A DNA stretch of 64,000 nt, from NCBI RefSeq assembly GCF_019925205.1, contig NC_083567.1:23932001-23996000 (forward strand). Direction: 5' to 3'. A program made the position numbers and the translations under genes. Positions 48,601 through 60,928 of this stretch are shown one piece after another. The stretch's first letter is position 1, and each line of letters starts with the position of its first letter. The notes under the pieces are model-generated. The model worked only from the letters and a program-made list of their open reading frames with translations. It was not told the DNA's origin and searched no databases. The stretch comes from Metopolophium dirhodum. Taxonomy: Eukaryota; Arthropoda; Insecta; Hemiptera; Aphididae.

Positions 48601-50150
48601 AGCATAATCATTTTTGTTTTGATTTAAGGTACAACGTACATCTGTTTGAATAAATTATCAAATTTACTTACGATTACTTGCCACCCATTTATAGATTTTT
48701 TGGGAAAATCCAATTTATCACTTATATAGTTATATGTTATGATATTATGTACCATTCCAATCATATTTGTACTTATTTATAGTTATTATAAAACATTTTA
48801 ATACAAATTATGAAGTATAAAAAAATATAATTACTATACAAAAAATAAACGAAAAAATTATACATCACTCATGTATAATATTTTGTTTTTAGTTAAATTT
48901 AAGAGGATGATAACATATTATTATATTAATTATAATTTTCTCGTATCATGGCAACGTTATGAACCTTAAGAGAGATTTAATAAAGGACAAAGATAGAAAA
49001 TGTAATAATGGTGGATGATAGCATTATATTTTAAAACGGACATCATATTTATTAATTTAAAACCAATCTTACTATTAAAAAATGTATTGTCTCATAACAC
49101 TACTTAATGATACTTAATGAAGTAAAATATTTATATATTATTTAACGAGGTGCTTAGGTTAATTATTTAATATTATTAGTTTAAACATTCACACAATTAC
49201 CTGATTATGACTTAAATACTTAATAGATTGTTATTAGTATAAAATATATTTATTTTAATGATAAGTGGATTAGCATAAAAAATAAACTATTTTTTTTACT
49301 AATAAAACACAAATAGTAGGTATTCCTAATAATATAATAATTAAATAAAACAAATATATAATATAGAATCAGCCATAACTTATTAATTATAACATTGTGG
49401 TTTGTAATTTTATTATAAATTATAATATTATAACTATTTCAATGGCTACAGATAATATTTTTCATAATAATCTGATTATAAAAAAGAAACTAATCTATTT
49501 ATTAGACTATACAAAGTGTAGTTTGAAATATTTAATTATTTATATTTTTATTTCAGATCTAACTATTTAATGATAACTACTCACAAAAAATAAAGATTTT
49601 CCTAGGCCAAAGAATTTATTCATTAAAGTGTACTTTATAATACAATTTTTTTTTCTATTAATTAATCCGCGGCAACTTGAAATTTACATCACAATAATAT
49701 TATTTCTTAGTAAAAAACATATTTTGGCAATTTTTCTTTTATTTAAACTGCAATCGTATCAGATTTATTAGAATCTTTATTAAATTATTATACAAAAATA
49801 TCAGCATTTATCATATATTATAACTTATAAGGCACTCCGCACTCGAAACCGATGGTAAAATTCGAATTCGTGGAACAGATAAGCGTACCTTGAAGCTTTA
49901 GTAATTCAGACATTTACATTTTAGGTTAACATAACCGTAACGTGAATGAGATTAAGGTGTAATGCTTCTTGTGATTTTTTTACTAAGATAACGCTCAAAA
50001 ACGAATCGGTTTACAAGACGACAATAAACAAGATATCTCCGTATAAGCTAATAAAATTTAAAATGGAATGCGGTAACCCCTTTTCACATTTAATGTCTAT
50101 AATGTTGGTCGTTCGTCCAGGAAATCGCAGTTTCTAACCAGCCATTTACG
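48601..50150. other. AT-rich DNA; weak ORF at 49946-50137
   Basis: The 63-codon ATG ORF at 49946-50137 (+) has reasonable composition but no motif or splice context. On the minus strand near 48665-48760 a short frame (..SDKLDFPKKSINGWQVI) ends at a GTAAGT; it is too small to judge. Everything else is A/T-rich. Confidence 0.2.
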
Positions 50151-51420
50151 TATGGTATATTGGTTATATACGTATATGTCACGACGGTTATTACCGAAAC
50201 GATGACGACAACGACGACAATAGCTATAGAAAAAATACGTTATTATGTGTTTAAAATCGAAATACCAAATAAAACTAATAATCCCTAAGTGGAATGTTCA
50301 GCGTGTTTTCCCATGTGGTAAATTCAATATTTTGTTGCAATTATTTATTTATTTCTTCATTATTTAGTTGGTTATTTGTATTGTATATTATTGCACTTAT
50401 ATTATTTCTATTACGTTTGAGTTTTATTCTCGTTATAACAACACGGAATTCTTATCCGCGTGCTTTTTTTTTCGTAAATCTATTGCCGATTCCCCGTATA
50501 ATATCGTTCAACAGTCGACATCATATTTCGCCATTGTTCTACCTCTGTATATATTGCAGCCACGCAGCGTATATTTCTTTTATTCATTTTTCCATTCAAT
50601 TGTATTCGCTTTATATATGTGTTTCTTTCTAATAGTCGTATAAGACACAGCTTGTACGAGTAGTAAACGGTCGTATCCCTATTCAACCGCCGCCGTCCTC
50701 GTCGTCGTCATCGTAGACATTACAGTGCGATTGTCTCAACCCAAGCGTTAACGCTACTTTTGTCGTTTCCGGTACACCTTTTACACACGTAAACAACACG
50801 CACACAAACCCAAAACAATTGTGGCGTCAGAAGATGATTAGCATTTAAGTGTCCATACACGCATTTCACGATTGTGCGTGTCATATTATTATTATTATTG
50901 TTATTCTTTGCGATACGATTTGTGTACATATCGTGTCTTTGACGATATATCGCGGTACAGTACACAGCATCGTAATAACACTGTAAAACGATTTCCGTTT
51001 ATTTCATCGCACACACACGACGGTACCTGTACCTCTATGCTCGCACGGAAATAATTGTCCCACAAGTGTTGTACTTACCAAGAATCGCACTTTAGAAATA
51101 ACACAGGGTTATTATATTTACTCGTAATATTTCGTAGTGGGTCTATGACGTGCCGACTACCGATTTATATATAATTTACAACGGTAAAATATCATATTAT
51201 ATCGTTTTTTATAATATCGTCTTGCTCAATAATAAAATAAAATACAGAAAATTGAAATTTCTTAGGAAATCACCAAAGCATAGGACGATCGCGGAGTTTT
51301 CCACTTATGAGTCTAGAGTTTTTGTACATATGACATTCATGCATTAAAATGTTCAATGATATATATATAATATTTAGAATATTGTTTAGGAAGTTTGTAT
51401 ATTATAATACACATTATAAT
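50151..51420. promoter_or_regulatory. CpG-containing, pyrimidine-rich tract
   Basis: Plus-strand pyrimidine richness at 50290-50640 creates long but hydrophobic, low-complexity frames (91-112 codons). ACGACGACGA-like units occur near 50205 and CGTCGTCGTC near 50700. A minus-strand donor-like GTAAGT follows GCGATTCTTG near 51078. No exon chain could be assembled. A regulatory or 5' UTR role is possible. Confidence 0.2.
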
Positions 51421-52648
51421 ATATAGTTCGCTCGGGGAACGTTTACCCGGGTTTGGTCGCATCTCGGCAAGGGCGAACCACGATTCACGGGCGAATGGTC
51501 ATAGTGTAAAAGTTCGAGCCCACAGCGCCGTTGATAGTTAGTCGTAAACCGACACCGAAACTTTGTCGTTTAAGCCGTTTCGTCGCAATATACTTGACGT
51601 CTGATAGACTTTGAACAATATAAAATTCAATTGTGTGTATAATAATAATAATAATAATTGAACAGTGCAGCCCATTATATTTATGCGAGCATAGGTACAA
51701 CGGTATCAATAATATTATTGCCATCTGAAGTCCGTTTTTTTTTTCTACTCAATACAATAGGTGTGCAATAATAATATAATATTTTGTATATAATTATTAT
51801 AATATGTATATACGACGGAATCGGCCGCCGCTGCAGCAGTTGTAATCGCGCAGACATAATGATTGTGCTATAAATAAGACACCCTCGCGGTCGTATATAC
51901 ACATAATAAATAATATAATATATACGCGTGTGGGTGTGCGGGTGTGTGTGTTTGCGTATAATAATAATAATAATAATATATACAACCGTCATTTGGCGTG
52001 TAGGGGTGCCGCGGCGGTGGTCGCAAATATTGTCGTCGTCGTAATATTGGGCGTGGCCGTGTGCGCAATATAAAAGCCATCTATTCCGGTTTATTAACCG
52101 CCCGGCGAATCCAGCGATCCGGCACAACCGGAACACACAGATTCCCGTTGGCAATCCGCCACGTTGCCCGCACGCTATTATTATCGTCGTCGTCGTCGTC
52201 GACGTCGTCGCGCACCAGACATATCCTATGCCGTTGGCCCTTTCGCGCCCACTGCGGCCGCTTCTTACATATTATATACGCACACGCACGATCATATTAT
52301 TATTATTATTATTATTATTATTATCGTTGTAATAAATAAACGAAGGTGCAGTGTGCGTTTTGGCCGAAGAACCTTTCGGACAGCCGCCGCCGGGCCTTTA
52401 CCGGTTGCGGCGGGCGACAGCTGCTGAATTGTGTGTGGGTATAATAACGGTAATACCTATAATTATTATAGGTAAGGTATAACCTACGCACCGCCTTTGC
52501 GATCTTCCTCCGAGTGGTCATGATGACTGCGCACAGCGTTCGGTTTCGGTTGTCACGTCTTGTTGTCGCCGCCGCCGCGGTTGATACTGCGCGGTCAGAT
52601 GTAAAAACACCGCGCGCCGTGTCAGTGACGTAGACATGATATTTCTAA
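51421..52648. promoter_or_regulatory. CpG island with a TATA-containing core-promoter candidate (plus strand, near 52046-52076)
   Basis: Over about 35 bp the plus strand shows ATTGG (inverted CCAAT) at 52046-52050, GGGCGTGG (GC-box-like) at 52049-52056 and TATAAAAG at 52069-52076, followed by G+C-rich DNA. Microsatellites surround it: AAT at 51640-51658 and 51959-51976, GTC at 52184-52210, TTA at 52294-52324. The many ORFs here translate these repeats and are not credible. A transcript starting near 52100 is predicted but has no identified coding exon. Confidence 0.3.
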
Positions 52649-52680
52649 GGGGGGGGGGGGGAGATCAAAAAAAAAAAAAA
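52649..52680. repeat. Run of 13 G followed by 14 A
   Basis: G at 52649-52661, then AGATC, then A at 52667-52680. A G-quadruplex-prone tract at the right edge of the CpG island. Confidence 0.8.
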
Positions 52681-55240
52681 CGATATAGCTAAACGGGAGG
52701 GGAAATTGGAAGATCCCCACCACCCTCTCAAATCTTTTTACTTAGGTAGTAAAATATTTAACAATAAGGAATTATTTGTATACGCCGCCATGCCCGAGAT
52801 GCGAAAAAATAAATGAATAATTATCGGACCAGCGAACAACGCGCGAATTTATGACCGCAAATGGCAACGGGGTACAAATATCGAAGTTACTCGTCAAATT
52901 AACGAAAACGATATTATCATCAAGATAATGTCGTTGTATTATACGCATTATTTACAGGTAATATTATATCATGACATTTCGAGAAAATTATGTCGTCGCG
53001 TACACCCACAAGACACTTGGATGGAGTAATAATTAAACGTTCCCCTTCCCCCGAGTCAACACCGGGGTTTATTCAATGTGTGCTCTTGAAACTTTTAAAA
53101 GCACAGTTTTTGCTGTGCTCTTGGTTTTGTAAAACTGCACACACGCAAATCCTTTTGTTTTAATATTTGTTTTTTCCTCCGTTTTTATTTACCACTTTTT
53201 TTCATTTTGAAATTTAATCTCTCGTTTCTTTTGAAGATAGATCACCGACGGTTAGCGACCAGTTTAGATGGACATATTTTACAGTTCACCGGCCAGCTTA
53301 TTTCACTGTGCGTGCTATAGTTATTTCATATAAAATTATGTTTTGCTTTGAGCGGTGACTCTGTTATGGACTATATTATGATAGGAGAAAAAAAAACATA
53401 GAAAATAACAAACATTTTTAAATTAATAAATCATTTATGTGTAGCCATGTAGGTAAATAAAAACAAAAGCAATTACAATTGGTGCATTAGGCGTACTGCG
53501 TGCATTTAAATAATTGTTCACGAATAAAACAGAAACATATACGGCAAATAACTTGAACGAAATCAATTTGGTGTATAGGTAGTTTAATTTTTCAGGAATT
53601 TATTTCTGTTAAATTTGGATCACACCCGCGATTTTTATATTAAGAGTCCTTATGCTAATACATGTTGTAACATGTACACTTTCAATAAACGAAAACCCAT
53701 CAAAATTTGTAAGAATTGAACACGTCATTATTACGTAATAAAACATTATATTACGATCGAAACGGCGCTGTTCATCAAGTGCACAAACGTCATATAACAA
53801 TTTATATTGAAAATGGCGCTATTTGTACAACAGAACACACATGCCAACGACGTCCAACACCATCCCGTTGGGGTAAAGTGCTCAGCTGACAGCGCAAACT
53901 TACCCTTGCGTGGAAATCGCCCATTTCGGCGATAATGTACACTGCATTTGTCGACCAAAATGGCCAGCGTTGCCGTTCGTTTTAGTCAGTTACTAAACGT
54001 TTGGACAAATAGCGAATTCGGACTGGTGCTAATTATAATAATATGTTACTCTTGTTCGGTGGAAATTCGCTGATTTCGTATATCACATATTTGTTCGGTG
54101 CGATATAATATGTATAATAATATATTACATAATATAGTTACAACTCAATCATACTTACAGCTTAACAACAATTAATCATTAAATACGTCATAGTATACCG
54201 TAATATGTGAAAAATATAAAAATACATTCAATCAGTAATCAGTACCTACACTAGAAATATAAATTAAAACATCATTCCAAATAAATTTTCTGATGTTAGT
54301 ACAGACAGCAGCTACCAGCTAGTTGATTTTGAGACATAAATGGCTACGAAACACGAATGTATCAATTGTATTTTTTTTTATAATTTTTGGGAGATTGCAA
54401 ATTTATTTCATATTATTCAATACAGATTATTGACTTGTCATCTCGATTTAAAAAACATGCCTTTAAACTTTTATTTACGATTCTGAATGGTTTTAATAAC
54501 TAACACTGATTGACGTATGACATATTATCTGACTTGAAAATACTCCTATTTTTTTTTTTTTAAATCAAGGTAATTTAATTGAACTCAACAGAAAACTCAT
54601 AACATTTATTTATATAATATAATTATGATCGGTCATATATATTTTACATAAGCTCCGCGCAAGGTGCAAACATAATTTATTCATATGGACTGCAACTCTG
54701 AGCCAGTTATAGTGCAGGCTATTGTAACATGACGCAACTGAAAAAATTACAATTTAAAGTATTATTTACACTGATTGATTGGCTCGTATAATTTATATAA
54801 ATTATAGATTATGGATAAATGGAATTCTTTGAGCATTTTGTTTTGTGCATAAAAAGTATTTATAGTAAAATTCTAAAAATAAAGCCGTCCACAAAAACAT
54901 GCCCTTGTATTCACTTAAAACAAAAAAATCAAACTTTCGGTTGCTGTAGATTGTTGAAGATCCTTTTGATTTCTTTCTGTTTTATTTGACGTATAATATA
55001 GACAACCGAGAAAATCTTGTATCGGCTTAATTTCACTAACGAAAAAAAAAATTTTAAATCAAACGCCATTGTATCGCATACACATCGAAAGGATAATAAG
55101 GAAAACCTTGTCGGAAGAGAGAGAGCTGGTGCACGCGGTTGACCAATTATTATACGCACTATTATGATCGTTGGCTGCAACTCGTGTGTCATTAGCAAAA
55201 CTTTGTTTTTGTCTTATGCACATCATTGCAGCTTGTTGGA
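52681..55240. other. Mixed non-coding DNA
   Basis: Moderately CpG-containing to 53060 and at 53760-54010, A/T-rich elsewhere. A small hairpin AGCACAG/CTGTGCT occurs at about 53099-53118. ORFs of 63-89 codons on the minus strand have no motif. Confidence 0.25.
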
Positions 55241-55760
55241 GGCCAAGGCGAAAATCGGGTCAAGACTCTGCCATTTTTCTCCGCTCGACGTCCCCGCGTC
55301 ATACGACCTAGTGGATAAATAACTAGGTACTACAACGGCTATGGTATAGCGAGAAATTTCGCGAGAGAAATGAGTTTAATTAATAATGCCCCTGTGTGTA
55401 ATGATAAAAGAAATAATTTATGTCTCCGTTATAATAATATACGTGAGGTGGTGGGATTTGTACGGGCGTAAGGGGTCGTCGTCATGATTACATCCTGCCA
55501 ATGATGGGTGGCCGGCGGGGCGAATGCGCCTTCCCGAATGTGCAAGAGCGGGCCCGAGTCGCCGTTGGCGTAACGCGCGGGTGCAAAAGCCCCGGGGCCG
55601 GGAAAGGTGATGATGAAAAAGAGCCCGGATTAATAAGCCTCGCCGAGGAGAAGTTTTGATTTATTATTATACCACCAGACGGCCAGCAAACCCTGGGTGG
55701 GTCTGCCACGGGGGTCGGTCGGACACAAAGTTTGGCACGTTTTATTATCATTATTATTAA
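55241..55760. promoter_or_regulatory. CpG island
   Basis: The block 55440-55740 is very G+C-rich (for example GGCCGGCGGGGCGAATGCGC and CCCCGGGGCCGGG). The 87-codon minus ORF across it (55488-55751) is Pro/Ser/Arg-rich, as expected from composition alone. Likely promoter or regulatory DNA of an unseen transcript. Confidence 0.3.
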
Positions 55761-56991
55761 TTTTTTTTCGTATATGTGTCTATGTCGTATGAGTTGCAGT
55801 TATCTCACATCAGCTAACGGTATAATAATAAGACGTGTTTATGTGTGTGTGTTTAAGATAACGATATTATGTGTGTATACGAATCGGATTACTTTTTTAA
55901 GATATTGCTACAGGTCCTATAATAATAGGTCCCATATTTTTACTATCTTATCATAATTTTTTGTGTTATGTGTATGTATGAATGTATGTATGTTATGTGT
56001 ACATTATCATAAGACAAAACAAAATAATATAGAAAACACTGTTATTAATCGAATATTCATTAATAATATTTCTAAACCAAAATAGATATGAAAATGGTCA
56101 TTGTTTGTTTTTCGTTGAGCAAAATGAATAATAATGACTATCGAGCAGCTTATTTTTATTTCTTATTTTCATTGATAAAAAGTGTTACGCTAACGCTGTT
56201 AATTTAAATACAATATAAACATAGAGTTGCAGAATACTCGTAAGAAATACAATGCGTGTCTGCAATGCTTTTTAGTTGTATTTGTTTTATAGAATGTAAT
56301 TTTTACGACTTTAAATTATTGTTCAACGAACTATAGTTAGATTTATTTATATTGATAATTAAATATATACCAATAATAAGATTATAAAAATTGTGATTTA
56401 TGTTTAGTTTTTTTTGACATTGAAGGTTTATTTAGTGAATTTTTTAAAAAATTTTTTATTAGAACAAACAAGAATAAATATATACAATATTACAATCTGT
56501 AATACAATTTATACATTATGTAGTATAGGGGATAAAAGTATACAGGACTGGATGACATGATATAAGAAGGGGAGGGTCCAATTACTCTACTTCATAATTA
56601 TTCTAGGTGGCTTAACTGAATAGGTACTAAAAAAAAGATTTTAAATCACTGTGTCACTTAAATATATTATACAGCGTTCAAGAAAATTAAAATGAATACA
56701 CTATTATTATTTCTTAACATTCTATAAACAAGTGAATTAAAATATTTAATCGTTCATAGTACCTACTTTGATTCTATTGATTCAAATTCGATAATTATTA
56801 ATTGGTGCAATACTATACGTTATAGGTAATATTTAATATTTTTATTGCATTGTTTGGATGGACGTGGCATGCCGTATGCATGATTCAAGTTTAGGTATAT
56901 ATTAGTATACTATTTTATAATTATATAATATGATTCAAAAGGCAGATATTATACAGTTTAATAATAATTACTATTTTATTATTATTATTAC
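55761..56991. other. AT-rich non-coding DNA
   Basis: Includes short TATG/TGTATG repeats at 55960-55995. No gene is visible. Confidence 0.3.
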
Positions 56992-57424
56992 TTAGGAAGA
57001 CGCTACATCCGCATGCGTTTTCTCCGCCTTACAAATGTACAAAATAGCGAAAACTGTTTTGCGCGGGACAACTATGCTCCTTCTGTATTTATAGTAGAAT
57101 TATCTAAATTCCACAACACATTAGGAAGAACTTTATCTGTGTCGTATCTTTTTTTTTTTTTTGATAGCACTTACCAATAATTTTTAATAATTAAACGTAA
57201 AAACCTATAATGTTCTCAAACCGATAACTTTAATTGTATTTATGTTATCCAAATTATAAAAACGCTATGACACAAATAAAGTTCTTCCCTATGCGCTGTA
57301 GAATTTCGGTAATTCTACTATAAATACAGAAGGAGCATATTATATTTGTCTCGGAAAAAACAGTTTATGCTATGTTGTGCATTTATAAGAAGGAGACAAC
57401 GCGTGCGGGTGTGACGTCCTCTTA
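56992..57424. mobile_element. TIR transposon family T, copy with TTA target duplication (56995-57421)
   Basis: TTA at 56992-56994 and 57422-57424 flanks a 427-bp element beginning GGAAGACGCTACATCCGCAT and ending ...GTGACGTCCTC. Internal inverted text includes AGGAGCAT/ATGCTCCT and ACAGAAGG/CCTTCTGT around a mirrored CTATAAATACAG. The terminal consensus (GAGGACGCTAC, then CTCCGTCTTAC-like) links it to 16744 and 48243. A TTA duplication is typical of PIF/Harbinger-type elements; no transposase is present. Confidence 0.65.
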
Positions 57425-58126
57425 ATAATTATTTTTCGAAACATTTCTTAACATTATAGAGACGTAACGTATTTCTTCATAAATAACTTTGCCGGTTTAT
57501 ACGACGCATTCTACAATTTTATACGACGATTTATAGCTTTTTTGAAGTCATGACATATTTTGTCCGGAAGGAATGATTTGGACATGGATTAGGTCACATG
57601 CGAGGTGGAATGTCGTGGTACGGTGCAGGATAAACATTTGACATTTTTGATTTTACGATCCGCAATTCCAGTCAGTGCAGAAGATTAAAAAACCAAAATC
57701 CCAGTATTGGAAAACTAACTTTTTTTGACGTACAACTATCACGGTCAGCGACGCGAGTGTTCACGAGATCCCCGATGTCGGCGGTCTGAGATATTCCTGG
57801 ATTACATCGAAAATCGGTCGAATTTCGAGGCTTACTATGCTTGCAGCCGTACGTATACAGAATATACATATACATACACGGTAAACGTACAAACCGTACA
57901 AATGCATTAAACGCAGATGTATCAATATCACGAGAATTTAGACTTTCTGATGATGATAATAATAATACAGAGGAAACCGTTGCCGCGCCGTCGTATGGTC
58001 GAGTTGATTTTTTGGGTGGTTTTAATATCGAATTCTTTTGAAATGTATGGAGAGAAGACGAGAGAAACATTGGTGGACGAATAAAGCCGCAAGGGTTAGT
58101 GCTCGCAGCACACACGCACCCGCGCT
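57425..58126. other. CpG-containing DNA with overlapping ORFs on both strands
   Basis: The plus frame ending at 58041 reads NALNADVSISREFRLSDDDN and onward to VDFLGGFNIEFF, and the minus frame covering 57672-58382 stays open for 236 codons. The two overlap, and the minus frame is extended by the CA/GT microsatellite, where stops cannot occur. Neither has splice support or a known motif. At most one is real; I favour neither. Confidence 0.15.
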
Positions 58127-58130
58127 CACA

Positions 58131-58188
<58 letters not shown>

Positions 58189-58209
58189 CACACACACACA
58201 CACACACGC
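58127..58209. repeat. (CA)n microsatellite, about 80 bp
   Basis: An almost pure CA run with single interruptions (CATA at 58136, CACG at 58181 and 58207). It forces His/Thr or Cys/Val frames in both directions and explains the long ORFs overlapping it. Confidence 0.95.
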
Positions 58210-58982
58210 ATATATATTTTTTTTACAGTCGATTGGGTTTTACAGCTAATCCTCATAATGCCGGTCGAACGAGCTCGAATACTAGCCAGGTTTTTTTTTT
58301 CATTCCTCTCTTTCGGTCTCTCCTTTTTTTTTTTCTGGAAAGAAGCCCACACGTGCATTTTTACACGGGATCGGTTGATCAAGATTTTATGGCGTACGGG
58401 TTTTTTCGGTTGCGTCTGATTTGCGTATGCAAAACGGTTCGAGGGAATTTAAATACGCCGGCGAAAGCTGTTAAATTGGATATATATACCTACACGCACA
58501 CGCATATATATTACATATACGTACCTACGGGGTAGCGTACGTAAGGATATGATGCGGGCGCAGGGATTACATTTCGATTTTGAATTTTAAATTCAACCCA
58601 AATATGCAGGTCCTCTAATAGTGTAATTAAATTTGTTATCGGCAGTCGTTACACTATTATTGAGTTTTATCGCCAAATAAATATATGTAAAACTCTTTTA
58701 TGATGCAGATTTTTCGCAAGTGAGTTTTTTACTGGGGGGAGTTCTTCGTGTTCAAAAAAAAAAAAAAAAAACCAAAAAAACTTATCATTAAAAATATTTT
58801 TTACACACTATCACGGTAAATATTTAAATAATATACCACGCACTCTAAAATATTATGCATGCATATACGGATATGTACATAATGACGTTATGTATGATGG
58901 AAATCATAAAACTCTTTTTGGTAATTATTGCAAAACGGCTTTACAGTTTACACTGATATCGTAACATTACAGTAATACTAAT
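58210..58982. other. CpG-containing then AT-rich non-coding DNA
   Basis: Pyrimidine-rich at 58290-58335, mild CpG to 58560, then A/T-rich with an A-run at 58755-58772. No exon is identified. Confidence 0.3.
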
Positions 58983-59822
58983 GTAGTATGCAAGCCCGGA
59001 TTAAGGATCAATTGGGCCCCGGGACACCATACACTTAGTGGGCACCGTTTCAATTTTAACTTCAAAATAATTGTATCAGTTATACATATTAACGACTTTA
59101 TGTTATTGTATAATTTTTACTATACAAAAAATAAACAGGGTGTGTCTTATGTCATTGTAAACGGGGTTTTTTTTTTTAACAATTATGGATCGATGATATG
59201 GAATTTCGTTAAAACAAAAAAAGACGTGTTTCTTTATTTTTAACATGCAATTTTTTTATAACATTTTCAAAATTTTTAAACACGCAGTTGTACCAATAAT
59301 AAAATTTACTTTATTTTTTCAAATGGTAACCACTATATTTTATGATGGATTCTGACAAAGCTTTTTTCTGAACATTTTGACGGTCAAATGATCAATTTTG
59401 GTTCGCTAGGTCATTAACTATGGTCCGCTAAAATTTAGTACAATATTATGTATTAATACTGTTAACTAAAATAACGAATTTACAAGAGCTAAATAATTTT
59501 TTCTTATAACTAACTTTTTGTATACTTAAATAGTTCAATCGGTAATCTAAAATGCTCAAAAAAAAAAAAAAAAAAACACAAACAAAATTGTTGGTAAACA
59601 TATAGTTCATTATTTATAGTAATTTTTCGTGATATAATATTGAGAACAATTTTATTTTATAATTATTAATAATAATTATCCTACTATACCTACCTGCTTA
59701 AATAATAATTTTTTTTTGAAAACTGTATTGGACGCGTTAAAAAAATATATTTTGCGGATAAAGATGGGCCCCGGGACCGTGCTCCTCTTAACCCCCGCCC
59801 TTAATCTGGGCTTGGTAGTATG
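58983..59822. mobile_element. hAT-type non-autonomous element (58991-59814) with 8-bp target duplications
   Basis: GTAGTATG at 58983-58990 and 59815-59822 flanks an 824-bp element with inverted ends CAAGCCCGGATTAAG and CTTAATCTGGGCTTG. Further inverted blocks GGGCCCCGGGAC occur just inside both ends. The terminal sequence is typical of hAT elements. The interior is A/T-rich with no transposase ORF, so it is a deletion derivative or MITE. Confidence 0.85.
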
Positions 59823-60601
59823 TGGTATGTGCGATTTACATTAAACAGTGTGAAACTTTTATGAAAACTTCGAGAACATAATACAATTTATAATTCATAT
59901 AATAATTATAAAATGTATATTCTTATTCTAAAAATTGTTTGTTAGCGTTCAATATAACTTATGAATAGCTTTAGATGTTCAGAGACGTACCGAATCTTAT
60001 GGATTTATGATATTTTTAAGTAGTTGAAGAATAATAATATAATAACAAAATATATTGACATGGTATAGGTATTAATAATAATATGTTTGAATAATTTTAC
60101 CTATTATAATAACCAGTGAATCTATGCAATTTGAACGTTATCCCAGGTAAACATCATAATAAATGTTGATATACAAATATATATTTTTTAAATTTGAAAA
60201 TAATACTTTTCTTCAATTACATGACCCTTACCCGAAGAGACTTTTGTGAACTGATCATATTAAGCTCAGTCCGCAGCATATAAAATATTGTATACGCGTT
60301 ACGCGGGAAAGATTGAAAACACAGTAAAATTTAACGAGACCATAAAATATGTTATACAATAATAATATAACAGAAATACCGGTTCTTTCGATAACCCCGA
60401 ACCTTTTCGACGATAATAAGGGTTAACAAAAATAAAAGTTTACGTGGATTTTTTTTATAAACAAAATATACGTTCAAGAGAATACCTACCTATTATTACA
60501 ATAACTATAATTTTAATTATAACGTAGGTATAATGTTATGTATAGTAATAAATTAATTAATAAATACACTTTAGTCAAGTTGATAATATATAATCTACAC
60601 A
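59823..60601. other. AT-rich non-coding DNA
   Basis: No gene. A few short CpG-containing phrases lie at 60280-60400. Confidence 0.3.
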
Positions 60602-60928
60602 GATTTTAGAGAAGTCTTCGATATTGTTGTCTATCATGGCCTTATTTTAAGCAAACTATAGGTATTTGGTATCGGTAATCCGCTCCTTTCTTGGCTTTAG
60701 TCGGACCTAATGTATTATCTAGGAAGTGATTTGTCAAGCTTAACGACTCAATATCAATATTATCCGATGTGCCTTCTGGTGTCCATCAAGGCTGCTTAAG
60801 CCCTCTCTTCTTCATACTTTTTCATAAATTCAATTTTCTTTATGCTAAATCCCTCCTATTCGCCAACGAAGTTTATTTATACTTAAGAATTTTCTTTAGC
60901 TATAATTTTCTTGTTCTAGAATCTGACT
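60602..60928 (+). pseudogene. Degenerate non-LTR retrotransposon reverse transcriptase fragment
   Basis: In one frame from 60602 the text DFREVFDIV...LSKL*VFGIGNPLLSWL matches the reverse-transcriptase phrase DFSKAFDTV...L..FGI...LLSWL. From 60763 another frame reads SDVPSGVHQGCLSPLFF, the conserved VPQG-PLLF block. It stays open through LLFANEVYLYLRIF (60853-60894) to a stop near 60928. LLFANE stands at the FADD catalytic position, so both key aspartates are lost. Two stops, a frameshift and a missing segment between the blocks show an inactive fossil. The pattern resembles Jockey/CR1-like LINEs; the clade is inference. No endonuclease or 3' tail is seen. Confidence 0.8.

Noticed and set aside
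50294..50643. Hydrophobic ORFs of 91-112 codons.
   Set aside because: Two overlapping frames arise from a T-rich strand; both are low-complexity Phe/Ser/Tyr-rich text.
51681..52427. ORFs of 60-157 codons on both strands.
   Set aside because: They mainly translate AAT/TTA, GTC and GT microsatellites into Ile, Tyr, Arg or Ser runs.
57672..58382. A 236-codon minus-strand ORF, the longest in the window.
   Set aside because: It is kept open by the (CA)n microsatellite, overlaps a plus-strand frame of equal merit and has no motif or splice support.
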